Virus record (IMG/VR): IMGVR_UViG_3300046499_000591
Coordinates: 1 to 64,000 of that record
Source: a virus
DNA length: 64,000 bases
Reading direction: 5' to 3' (one strand)
In this document: positions 34,141 to 40,983 of the stretch, piece after piece
Layout: each line of letters opens with the position of its first letter
Position numbering within the stretch: the stretch's first letter is position 1
Notes under the pieces: generated by a model
Seen by the model: only the letters and a program-made list of their open reading frames with translations
The model's database searches: none
What the model was told of the DNA's origin: nothing
Made by a program: the position numbers and the translations under genes

Positions 34141-35118
34141 TCATTGGACGCCTTCGGCGGCGGCCAATTGGTCCGCGCCGCCCCGGGCGACGACGTAGAG
34201 GTCGGTGGGCACAGGCCAGCCCGGTTGCCCGACGTTCTCGCCGTTCAGCCGGCGTGCCCACTGCGAGAAGTTGGTTTCCAGGCCGTTGCCCGCGATGCGG
34301 ACCCCGGGCGGCACCATCCGCGGCGTCCCGTCCGGGTACGCGCCGACGGTGTGCCGCAGCGTGACGAACAGCGCCCCGTTCGCCGGATGGTCGGCGCCCT
34401 CCCGCAAGTACCGGTCGATGACCGCGCGGCGGGCCGGCATCCACATGCCCAGCGCGGCCCGGGCGCTCGCCGGCAGCGTGAACGTCTGCACCGTCGCCTC
34501 CGTCCGGCCGGGCGGGTTGACGGTCAGCTCGATCGTGGTCCGGCCCGGGCCGAGGTGCGGGACGTCGGCGCCGACCAGGCCCTCACGGGTCACGCCGGTC
34601 GCCCAGAGGATTTCCAGCGCGGCGAGGAGCCGCAGCCGGTACGGGTCGCGCCGTGGGTCGACGGGCTCGGAGAGGGCGCGACGGAGGACTATGTGGCCGC
34701 GCGGGTCGAGTGGCGCCCGGGTGTGCTTCGACCACGGCCGCAGCCCGGGAAGCTCCCACCAGAACGGCCGGCGTCGCGCGGCCCGGTTGAGGTCTACGAG
34801 GCCGTCCATGATGTGCCGCTGCATCGCCGGCGCGAGGGCCTGCCCGTATGGGGGGCGGGTGCGGTACGCGCCGGCGGCGACGCGGCCGAGGACGGTGTCC
34901 GGGTGGTCGGGGTGGCCCATGACGTCTCGGTGGAAGAGGGCCGGCAGGCTGCGCAGCGATTCGGCCGGCAGGTCCACGGCCGCCCGCTCGATCGTCCGTA
35001 CGACGGTGTGGAGGCGTTCCTCGCGCTTCGCCGACGTATTGATCTCCGGGTCGGCCAGGGCTCGGCGTAGGGCCGCGTGAAGCTGCCGTAGAGCTTGCGG
35101 CGGCGCGGACGACGTCAT
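34141..35118 (-). CDS. Tyrosine-recombinase-like protein, probably not catalytic
   Basis: 325 residues from the ATG at 35118. The middle resembles a phage integrase catalytic domain: LRLLAALEILWATGVTREGL (box I Arg) then a beta hairpin VNPPGRTEATVQTFTLP. The expected HxxR region reads PTDLYVVARGG and the protein stops soon after, with no clear nucleophilic Tyr. It is either a degenerate recombinase that binds DNA or a family I do not know. A TACTCT box lies 6 bases before the ATG, so the message may be leaderless. It is divergent from the GntR gene. Confidence 0.4.
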   Translation of the reverse strand: MTSSAPPQALRQLHAALRRALADPEINTSAKREERLHTVVRTIERAAVDLPAESLRSLPALFHRDVMGHPDHPDTVLGRVAAGAYRTRPPYGQALAPAMQRHIMDGLVDLNRAARRRPFWWELPGLRPWSKHTRAPLDPRGHIVLRRALSEPVDPRRDPYRLRLLAALEILWATGVTREGLVGADVPHLGPGRTTIELTVNPPGRTEATVQTFTLPASARAALGMWMPARRAVIDRYLREGADHPANGALFVTLRHTVGAYPDGTPRMVPPGVRIAGNGLETNFSQWARRLNGENVGQPGWPVPTDLYVVARGGADQLAAAEGVQ

Positions 35119-35180
35119 GGGCAAAGAGTAGAGCGATCACGTCCGATAGGTTGTCTAGAGAGGCGACGGGAGGGGCCCGG

Positions 35181-35930
35181 ATGGCGGACGGCGGCGGCGT
35201 GCCGAAGTACGAGGAGATCGCGGCGGCACTACGGGCGGCGATCTTGTCGGGCGAGTACGGGCCGGGTGAACGGCTGCCCGGCGAGAACCGGCTGATGGCG
35301 GAGTACGACGTCGCCCGAATGACGGCACGGCAGGCCCTCGGCGTGCTCCAAGCCGAGGGCCTGACCGACACCCGTAAGGGGGCAGGCGTGTTCGTGCGCA
35401 CGTTCCGGCCGCTACGGCGCCGCGCGGTGCAGCGGCTCGCCGCCGAGCAGTGGACGGCCGGCCGCTCCGTGTGGGCCGACGAGGTCGACGACCGGCAGCT
35501 ACTCGTGGACCAGGTCGAGGTGGCCGAGCGGCCGGCGCCCCGCCGCGCCGCGGACCGCCTGGGGCCGCCGGCCGGGCCCGTGTGCGTCCGGTCCCGCCGG
35601 TACACGCTGGACGGCAAGCCGGTGCTGTTCGCGGTCAGCTACCTGCCCGCCGACCTGGTCGCCGGGTCGCGGATCGTCGAGGAGGACACCGGGCCGGGCG
35701 GCGTCTACGCGCGGCTTGCTGAACTCGGCCACCGGCCGGTGCGGTTCGTGGAGGAGGTCCGGTCACGGATGCCGCGCCCGGAGGAGACGCAACGGCTCTC
35801 CCTACCCGCCGGCACTCCCGTGGTCCGCCTATGCCGGACCGCCTTCGCGGAGGACGGCCGGCCCGTCGAGGTCAACGACATGACCCTTGACGCGTCCGCA
35901 TTCGTCCTCGAGTACGACTTCCCCGCGTAG
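35181..35930 (+). CDS. GntR-family regulator (UTRA/HutC type)
   Basis: 249 residues from the ATG at 35181 with GGGAGG upstream. Residues 8-75 are the winged helix (YEEIAAALRAAILSGEYGPG, then RLPGENRLMAEYDVARMTAR). Residues about 90-249 are a UTRA ligand domain (YTLDGKPVLFAVSYLPADLV). In Streptomyces plasmids, GntR proteins of this type repress transfer and replication genes; here it may control the divergent recombinase-like gene. It may bind TGTAGCTACA or the GTCCGATA-N4-GTCTA site at 35141. Confidence 0.8.
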   Translation: MADGGGVPKYEEIAAALRAAILSGEYGPGERLPGENRLMAEYDVARMTARQALGVLQAEGLTDTRKGAGVFVRTFRPLRRRAVQRLAAEQWTAGRSVWADEVDDRQLLVDQVEVAERPAPRRAADRLGPPAGPVCVRSRRYTLDGKPVLFAVSYLPADLVAGSRIVEEDTGPGGVYARLAELGHRPVRFVEEVRSRMPRPEETQRLSLPAGTPVVRLCRTAFAEDGRPVEVNDMTLDASAFVLEYDFPA

Positions 35931-35951
35931 CCGGCGTGGTGGAGAATGGCG

Positions 35952-35986
35952 GAAGCCCCGCAGGAGGTCGAGACCTGCGGGGCTTC
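35952..35986. terminator. Bidirectional terminator
   Basis: 13-bp stem GAAGCCCCGCAGG / CCTGCGGGGCTTC between convergent genes. Confidence 0.75.
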
Positions 35987-36004
35987 TGTCTGTGGCGGGG
36001 CCGG

Positions 36005-36430
36005 TCAGCGGCGGGTATCGACGAGGTGGGCGAACCGCTCGTCGGGGTCGGGGCCGATGCGGGTACCCGGCGGGTACTCCATCTCCGACATGGCGTGGCA
36101 CGTCGTCGTGTAGTCGTCGCCCGGGAACTGGACCTCGACGTACTGGCCGGCGAAGCCCGCGACGGTGCCGGCCCGGCCCTCGTGCTTGACGTCCATGCCG
36201 ACGAAGAGTTCGAGGCCGTAGTAGCCGCGGATGTGCTGGCGACTCGACTCGATGCGGGCCTTGATGTTCGCCGCGTGCTCGCGGAGGTCGTCGATGCGGT
36301 CGAGGGTGTTGCAGCGCCACCGGTGGACGTCGGGGGTACCCGCGGGCGGGGCGCCGTACAGGCTGTCGTACAGCGTCCGGGCCTCGGCCTCCATCGCTTC
36401 GGCCTCGGCGTGGATGGCGGCGGCGCTCAT
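36005..36430 (-). CDS. Helical protein with SH3-like C-terminus, unknown
   Basis: 141 residues, GAGGAGG upstream of the ATG. Residues 1-65 form a long charged helix (EAEAMEAEARTLYDSLYG). Residues 70-120 look like a small beta barrel (GLELFVGMDVKHEGRAGTVA). The start overlaps the end of the next minus-strand gene upstream, so the two are co-translated. Confidence 0.6.
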   Translation of the reverse strand: MSAAAIHAEAEAMEAEARTLYDSLYGAPPAGTPDVHRWRCNTLDRIDDLREHAANIKARIESSRQHIRGYYGLELFVGMDVKHEGRAGTVAGFAGQYVEVQFPGDDYTTTCHAMSEMEYPPGTRIGPDPDERFAHLVDTRR

Positions 36431-36939
36431 GCGCTGGCCTCCTCGTTGTTGGTCTTGCGGGGGCGGCCGGGGGTCCGCGGCCGCCGTGCGGCGTACGCGA
36501 TGACCTGCTCCTCGACGAACACCGGGCCGGAGCGGAGGGAGGCGACGATGGGCGGGAACCCGTCGCGCTCGGCGAGTACGCCGGCGCGCTGCCGAGTGAC
36601 GCCGAGGATGTCCCCGACTTCGCTGAGGCCGGCCAGCTTCGGAATCGCGGGCTCGGCGAGGCGCCGGTCCATCTCCTCCTCGGTCATCACCTCGACGCCG
36701 AGTACGGCCGTCGAGGCGCCGGCCGCATAGGCGGCGTCGGTGGCGGCCCTGATGCCCGCGTCCATGGCCTTCCGGGCGGTGGTGGCGTCCAGCATCATGC
36801 GGACGCTGACGTTGCCGCTGCCGGGCGCGTATCCGGTCGTGGCGTGGTGTTCGGTGAGGTGCTCGCGGATCACGTCGAGGGCGCTCTCGGGTGCGCCGTC
36901 GTTGTGGAGCTCGACGTGCACACTCCAGCCGGTCATCAT
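36427..36939 (-). CDS. HicB-like / helix-turn-helix protein
   Basis: 170 residues, AGGAAGGG upstream. The N-terminal half (VHVELHNDGAPESALDVIRE) has an alpha/beta pattern. Residues 110-150 are a helix-turn-helix (LSEVGDILGVTRQRAGVLAE then RDGFPP) with a basic, AT-hook-like end RRPRTPGRPRK. It follows a HicA-like gene in the same operon, so it could be its antitoxin and repressor. A stand-alone regulator is the alternative. Confidence 0.55.
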   Translation of the reverse strand: MMTGWSVHVELHNDGAPESALDVIREHLTEHHATTGYAPGSGNVSVRMMLDATTARKAMDAGIRAATDAAYAAGASTAVLGVEVMTEEEMDRRLAEPAIPKLAGLSEVGDILGVTRQRAGVLAERDGFPPIVASLRSGPVFVEEQVIAYAARRPRTPGRPRKTNNEEASA

Positions 36940-36976
36940 CGGGTCTATCCCTTCCTTGCCGCTGTCGGGTGGGGGT

Positions 36977-37008
36977 GCGGGCCGCCGGGGTGCATCCCGG
37001 CGGCCCGC
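36977..37008 (-). terminator. 13-bp hairpin between hicA-like and downstream gene
   Basis: Stem GCGGGCCGCCGGG / CCCGGCGGCCCGC with a 6-nt loop, no T run. It may give partial termination, changing the ratio of the two products. Confidence 0.55.
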
Positions 37009-37015
37009 TGTGTTG

Positions 37016-37216
37016 CTACTTCCGGGGCCACTGGAACCCGGCTCGCCGGAGGTCGGCGAGGCAGTTCTTCATGGTGCGGTGGTCGGAGGCGCTGCCCGGG
37101 AGGGTGGTGACCCGGAGGCCGTTGAGCCGCACCGTCTTGTGGCCGTTCTTGGTTGGCACGACCTGGAAGTTCTGGTCCTTGAGGGCCTTTTCGAGCTTCC
37201 TCTGGTCGCTGCTCAT
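37016..37216 (-). CDS. HicA-like small protein (possible mRNA interferase)
   Basis: 66 residues with GAAAGGCGAG before the ATG. The layout LEKALKDQNFQVVPTKNGHK, then GLRVTTLPGSASDHRTMKNC and LADLRRAGF, matches the HicA double-stranded-RNA-binding fold, including the conserved Gly-His after strand 1. HicA toxins cleave mRNA; solitary phage versions may not. The operator copy at 37272 lies upstream. Confidence 0.55.
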   Translation of the reverse strand: MSSDQRKLEKALKDQNFQVVPTKNGHKTVRLNGLRVTTLPGSASDHRTMKNCLADLRRAGFQWPRK

Positions 37217-37271
37217 CTTCTCGCCTTTCTGTTGCCGCTGTCAACCTTTCTGGCTTCAGCTTGCCCCGTCG

Positions 37272-37287
37272 TGTAGCTACACGCAAG
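37272..37287 (-). promoter_or_regulatory. TGTAGCTACA palindrome, copy 2
   Basis: Perfect 12-bp palindrome GTGTAGCTACAC with CGCAAG beside it. On the minus strand it overlaps TTGCGT, followed 17 bases on by CAAGCT; copy 3 has the same spacing to GAAGCT. Probable operator and promoter of the hicA-like gene. Confidence 0.55.
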
Positions 37288-37357
37288 GGGGAGCGGTAAG
37301 GAATTTTTCGGGACCAATCCGGCGATGTCGTCGGGGTGCGCTACGGTGCCGCCCATG

Positions 37358-37951
37358 ACCAACGACGACCCGCGCGGACGCCGCGACGGACGCGAACCCA
37401 TGGCCACCGCCGACCAGTTGAACGCCGCAATCGAGGCCCTCGGCATCGCCACGGGGGACGGCCCGAAGATGCCCCGGGCGCAGGCCCTCGGCGCGCTGCT
37501 GTTCTGCGTCGAGCAACTGACCATGTTCGACGTCGACCGGACCGACGCCGCCGAGGTGCGCTCCGGGTACGTCAACATGGCGCTCATGGCCGGCCTCGCC
37601 ATGGAGGGGGAGCAGCTACCCGCCGGCGCCGTCATGCCCGGCCGGGAGTTCACCGAGGACTTGTGGCTCGCGGCGTCGTTCGCCGTCGCGCGCATGGCCG
37701 AGCACCGGCTGAACATGACCCTGCTCGACATGGAGGAGATGCAGCCCCCGAAGGAGCCGGGCGCGTTCAATGTCGCCTGGCCGGCCATGGCATGGCTCCG
37801 CGCGGCGGTCGCCATCGCCGGACTGATGAACGCCGGCGACGTCTCACCGCCCGAGATCCTCAAGGCGGCGAAGGCCGCGAAGAAGCATGCGGCCGAGGGC
37901 CGACAGCACCTCGCCGACCTGATCAAGCTCGCCGAGAAAGGGGCCGTGTGA
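37358..37951 (+). CDS. Conserved-type helical protein, leaderless
   Basis: 197 residues from the ATG at 37358. A TACGGT box lies 7 bases before the ATG and there is no ribosome site, which suggests a leaderless message. The protein is helical with ALGALLFCVEQLTMFDVDRT and a Lys/Ala-rich end. Not recognised. Its stop overlaps the next start. Confidence 0.55.
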   Translation, partial: TNDDPRGRRDGREPMATADQLNAAIEALGIATGDGPKMPRAQALGALLFCVEQLTMFDVDRTDAAEVRSGYVNMALMAGLAMEGEQLPAGAVMPGREFTEDLWLAASFAVARMAEHRLNMTLLDMEEMQPPKEPGAFNVAWPAMAWLRAAVAIAGLMNAGDVSPPEILKAAKAAKKHAAEGRQHLADLIKLAEKGAV

Positions 37952-38193
37952 TGGCCCAGGTGCGACTGATGAGCGATGACGACGGTGAGGTGTCCAAGGT
38001 GCTGGACGCCCTCATGCCCCTCCTGCGGGCTCACCCGGCCTTCGTGGTGAGCGGCACCCGTGCGCTCGGGAAGCGCGGCCCGGGGGAGCGCGTCACGTTC
38101 GAGCTGCTGCTCACCGACGGCGCCGACGGCCCCGAGGTCACGGTGGAGCGGGCCGACAGCCCGCCGCCGGCCCGCCGGGCACTGCCCCGCTGA
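37951..38193 (+). CDS. Small protein co-translated with the previous gene
   Basis: 80 residues from the ATG that uses the last base of the previous stop. An alpha/beta pattern (KVLDALMPLLRAHPAFVVSG, VTFELLLTDGADGPEVTVER). Function unknown. Confidence 0.5.
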   Translation: MAQVRLMSDDDGEVSKVLDALMPLLRAHPAFVVSGTRALGKRGPGERVTFELLLTDGADGPEVTVERADSPPPARRALPR

Positions 38194-38243
38194 ACCCGCC
38201 ATAAGGGGTGTAGCGGCCCCGCCCGGGCCGCTACGCTTCCCGT

Positions 38244-38468
38244 ATGGCGAAGAACATCGAGGTACCGGTCCCCGACGACGTGTACGCGGCCCTCGCCGAA
38301 GAGGCCGAGCGCGCCGGCGTCACGGTGCCGGAGCTGGCCGGCCAGTACGTGATGCACGACGTCGGCCGGCGCCGCTTCCTCGCGGCCGCCGACCACTTCA
38401 CCGAGGCGTGGGGGCCGGCGTTCGACGAGCGGTTCGGCACGGTCCGCGCCGGCGGTGCCGCCGCGTGA
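38244..38468 (+). CDS. Antitoxin of a Doc-type module
   Basis: 74 residues. N-terminal ribbon-helix-helix pattern (IEVPVPDDVYAALAEEAERA then GVTVPELAGQYV), C-terminal acidic helix that could cover the toxin (FTEAWGPAFDERFG). TACGCT lies exactly 6 bases before the ATG, so the message is probably leaderless. It overlaps the toxin start by 4 bases, the usual antitoxin-first order. Confidence 0.7.
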   Translation: MAKNIEVPVPDDVYAALAEEAERAGVTVPELAGQYVMHDVGRRRFLAAADHFTEAWGPAFDERFGTVRAGGAAA

Positions 38469-38836
38469 TCCTGACCGTCGACCGCGGCTGGCTCCTGGAC
38501 GTCGCGCAGCGGTACGTCCGCCCGGAGCCCGACGTCACCGACTGGGGGAGCCTCGCGGCCGCCGTCGCCCGGCACGCCGACGAGGTCATGGGCATTGCCG
38601 TGTACCCGGAGGCCCACCACCGAGCGGCGTCCCTCATGCACCTGCTCATCCGCGTCCCCGCGCTGGAGCACCGCAGCGAGCTGTTCGGGGCGGCCGTCGC
38701 CGCGGCGTACCTGACCGCGTCCGGGCTGACCGTCACGGTGTCCCCGAAGGACGCGGCGGCCCTCGCCGAGCGCGTCCGGGACGGCCTCGGCGTCCGCGAG
38801 CTTGCCCAGGAGATCAAACGCGACTGGCTCACGTGA
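38465..38836 (+). CDS. Fic/Doc-like toxin, catalytic loop not canonical
   Basis: 123 residues from the GTG at 38465. Matches the actinobacterial Fic/Doc toxin group (LAAAVARHADEVMGIAVYPE, then LEHRSELFGAAVAAAYLTAS and VSPKDAAALAERVRDG). The Fic motif HxFx(D/E)GN(G/K)R is replaced by LEHRSELFGAAVA, so kinase or AMP-transferase activity is uncertain. It probably stabilises the prophage plasmid. Confidence 0.7.
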   Translation: MILTVDRGWLLDVAQRYVRPEPDVTDWGSLAAAVARHADEVMGIAVYPEAHHRAASLMHLLIRVPALEHRSELFGAAVAAAYLTASGLTVTVSPKDAAALAERVRDGLGVRELAQEIKRDWLT

Positions 38837-38850
38837 CCACCGCACACCAC

Positions 38851-38881
38851 GAACGCCCCGCCGGATGCCGGCGGGGCGTTC
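38851..38881. terminator. Bidirectional terminator
   Basis: 13-bp stem GAACGCCCCGCCG / CGGCGGGGCGTTC between the toxin gene and the convergent coiled-coil gene. Confidence 0.8.
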
Positions 38882-38886
38882 GTCGT

Positions 38887-40275
38887 TCAGTGCTCCGACG
38901 GGGCGTCGTCGCCGGCTGCTGCGGCGGCGGCCGCCGCGGCGTCCTCGGCCGCACGGGCCCGCTCCTCCGCCCGTACGCGCTCCTCCGTCGTACGGGCGAG
39001 TTCCTCGGCCTCGCGGAGCAGCCGGCGGACGCCCTCCACCTCGTCCCGCAGCGTATCGACGCGGGTTTCCAGCGCGCCGGCCCGTTCCGTCGCCCGGTCC
39101 ACGTCGGCGCGCGCCCGCCGCAACTCGGCTTCCAGGCCCTTCCGTAGCTGGGTCGCGGCCGCCTCCACGGCGGTAACCCGTGCCGTCGCGCTCTCGGCGG
39201 CCTGGCGGGCGGCGGCGTCCGCGGCGCGCGCCCGGTCGTCCGCCGCGTTCGCGGTCGTCTGCGCGGCGCTGACGGCCTCGGCCGCCTCGGCCTTCACGCC
39301 GGCGGCCGCGGCCCGTTCCTGCTTCACGGTCGCAGTCATCTCGTCGACGAGCCGCTTGGCCTCGTTCTGCGCCCGGCCGGCGACGGCCTCGCGGGCGGCG
39401 GCGGCCTCCTTCGCGGCCCGGACCGTCTCGGCGGACTCGGCCTTGACCCGCTTGACTTCGTCGCGGGCCTCTCGGACGGCCCGCTCGGCCTCGGCCCGGG
39501 CCTCCGCCACCAGGCGCTCCGCCTCGACGCGGCCAGCCTCGATGCGGTCGGCGGCGTCGGCCAAGGCTGCGGCTGTGTCCTCCGCGGCCTTGGTCTTCGC
39601 CCGCTCGACCTCGCCGGCCGCTTCCGCGCGGGCTGCCTCGACGTCCCGGGCCGCATCCTCGCGGGCCGTCTCGACCTCGCCGGCCGCCTCCGTGCGGATG
39701 CGCTGCACCTCGGCGTCGAAGCCGGCCCGGGCTTGGTCGAGTTGGGCGATGGCCTCCTCGGCCGCATCGTCCGCGGCCTTCTGGAGTTCGGCGGCGCCCC
39801 GGGCGGCGGTCTCCGCGGCGTTCCGGCCGGCGTGCGCGGTGGAGGCGGTGGCCTCGGCCGCCGCGATTCGGGCGGCGGCGTCGTTGGTGACCGCGAGCAT
39901 TTGCGCCTCGGCGGCCTCCGGGTCGGTGATGGTCTGGAGTTGCTGGACGTAGCGGCCGAGGTCGCCGGAGAGGCGCTGCATCGCGCCGAGGACGTCGGCG
40001 CGGAGGTCCACGGCGGTCGCGGCCGCCACGGACACGGGGCGGTCGACGTCCTCGGGCTCGGGCCGGCCGGCGGCCTTGGCCTCCCTGCGGTTGCGGGCCT
40101 TGTACGCCGTGAGCGCGTTGTGGTCCTCCCGCTCGCAGTAGACGGACGGCCGGCCGGTCGTGCCGGGGGCGCGTTCCTTCACCGGGTCCATGCACCCGGG
40201 GTACGCGCACGTCGGGGGCGCCTCGGCGTCGTCCTCGTCGCGCTCTGCCGTTTCGACGCGCTGGGGCTCGCTCAC
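38887..40275 (-). CDS. KfrA/TlpA-like coiled-coil DNA-binding protein
   Basis: 462 residues from a GTG with GAGGAGA upstream. Residues 20-75 hold Cys residues (CAYPGCMDP, YCERED) and a basic patch (KARNRREAKAAG) that could bind DNA. Residues about 95-455 are one almost unbroken Ala/Glu/Arg coiled coil. KfrA-type plasmid proteins have this shape, bind palindromes upstream of their own gene and support partition. The 19-bp inverted repeat upstream is a fitting target. Confidence 0.65.
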   Translation of the reverse strand: MSEPQRVETAERDEDDAEAPPTCAYPGCMDPVKERAPGTTGRPSVYCEREDHNALTAYKARNRREAKAAGRPEPEDVDRPVSVAAATAVDLRADVLGAMQRLSGDLGRYVQQLQTITDPEAAEAQMLAVTNDAAARIAAAEATASTAHAGRNAAETAARGAAELQKAADDAAEEAIAQLDQARAGFDAEVQRIRTEAAGEVETAREDAARDVEAARAEAAGEVERAKTKAAEDTAAALADAADRIEAGRVEAERLVAEARAEAERAVREARDEVKRVKAESAETVRAAKEAAAAREAVAGRAQNEAKRLVDEMTATVKQERAAAAGVKAEAAEAVSAAQTTANAADDRARAADAAARQAAESATARVTAVEAAATQLRKGLEAELRRARADVDRATERAGALETRVDTLRDEVEGVRRLLREAEELARTTEERVRAEERARAAEDAAAAAAAAAGDDAPSEH

Positions 40276-40325
40276 CCGTATCTCCTCGTGGTCGTGGGGC
40301 GACGCCGAGTGTACTCACGGGCCGG

Positions 40326-40386
40326 TTTCGTTCCATTCCATTCCATTTCATGGCGCGAGAATGGAACGGAATGGAATGGAACGAAA
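40326..40386 (-). promoter_or_regulatory. 19-bp inverted repeat of ATTCC units upstream of the coiled-coil gene
   Basis: TTTCGTTCCATTCCATTCC (40326-40344) and its exact reverse complement (40368-40386). Each arm holds three TTCCA/TGGAA units and the region is far richer in A and T than its surroundings. It begins 50 bases before the coiled-coil gene start. Probably the gene's operator, possibly a centromere-like site. Confidence 0.75.
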
Positions 40387-40435
40387 CCCCGGCCCGGGGT
40401 CGCGTACGCCCGTTTCCGGCCCGTAGACGCGACGG

Positions 40436-40463
40436 CGCCCCCGCCGGCAGTCCGGCGGGGGCG
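40436..40463 (-). terminator. Terminator of the small membrane gene
   Basis: 12-bp stem CGCCCCCGCCGG / CCGGCGGGGGCG with a 4-nt loop. Confidence 0.6.
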
Positions 40464-40484
40464 TCGTACGGGCGGAGGGGGGCG

Positions 40485-40727
40485 TCAGTCGCCGAAGATG
40501 GTGGCGAACAGCGCGTAGATGGCGCAGCCCCCGCCGACCAGGATGAAGCCCCACACGATCAGGACGTCGAGGGGGTTGCCGTAGTCGATGGGCGTGAAGA
40601 CGTCGGGGGTGTCCTCCGCCTGCTGCCGGGCTTCCTGGTTCTTCATATGCCAGCTCTGCGCGGCCATGTAATCGCTCGCCTGCTGGCGGAACGCGTCGTC
40701 GGCCTGCTGGCGTTCCCAGTCCTGCAT
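40485..40727 (-). CDS. Tail-anchored small membrane protein
   Basis: 80 residues, GAGGGGG upstream. A polar, Gln-rich helix (DWERQQADDAFRQQASDYMA) precedes one C-terminal TM helix (PLDVLIVWGFILVGGGCAIY). The operator copy at 40775 lies 48 bases upstream. A prophage surface or exclusion role is possible but not shown. Confidence 0.65.
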   Translation of the reverse strand: MQDWERQQADDAFRQQASDYMAAQSWHMKNQEARQQAEDTPDVFTPIDYGNPLDVLIVWGFILVGGGCAIYALFATIFGD

Positions 40728-40774
40728 GGGTCCCCCTCGTATAGTGCGGATGCGGCGATCAGCTTCGCATCCCG

Positions 40775-40790
40775 TGTAGCTACAGGCAAG
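40775..40790 (-). promoter_or_regulatory. TGTAGCTACA palindrome, copy 3
   Basis: TGTAGCTACAGGCAAG, one base different from copies 1 and 2. On the minus strand it gives TTGCCT followed after 17 bases by GAAGCT, as at copy 2. Confidence 0.55.
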
Positions 40791-40797
40791 AGGGGTC

Positions 40798-40983
40798 TTA
40801 CCAGGTGCGCGGCCCCCCGTAGTACGCCCATTCGGCCTTCCGGTCGGCCTCGACCTGGATCAGAATGTCGCGCATGAAGTCACCGGTGCCGTACTTGCAG
40901 CCGGGCTTGTGCGGGAACGGGAACTGGTTCGACGTCACGCCGCAGCCGCCGCCGTCGCACGTGTCGTAGCCGTACCGGATCAC
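40798..40983 (-). CDS. Small Cys-containing protein overlapping the recombinase stop
   Basis: 61 residues from a GTG (40983) that overlaps the recombinase stop by 4 bases (GTGA). Cys residues in CDGGGCG and PGCKYG, then an acidic helix. The overlap implies translational coupling with the recombinase. Unknown function. Confidence 0.55.
   Translation of the reverse strand: MIRYGYDTCDGGGCGVTSNQFPFPHKPGCKYGTGDFMRDILIQVEADRKAEWAYYGGPRTW

Noticed and set aside
40276-40400. Iteron replication origin
   Set aside because: The ATTCC units are arranged as one inverted repeat directly before a KfrA-like gene, which fits an operator better than a set of spaced direct iterons.
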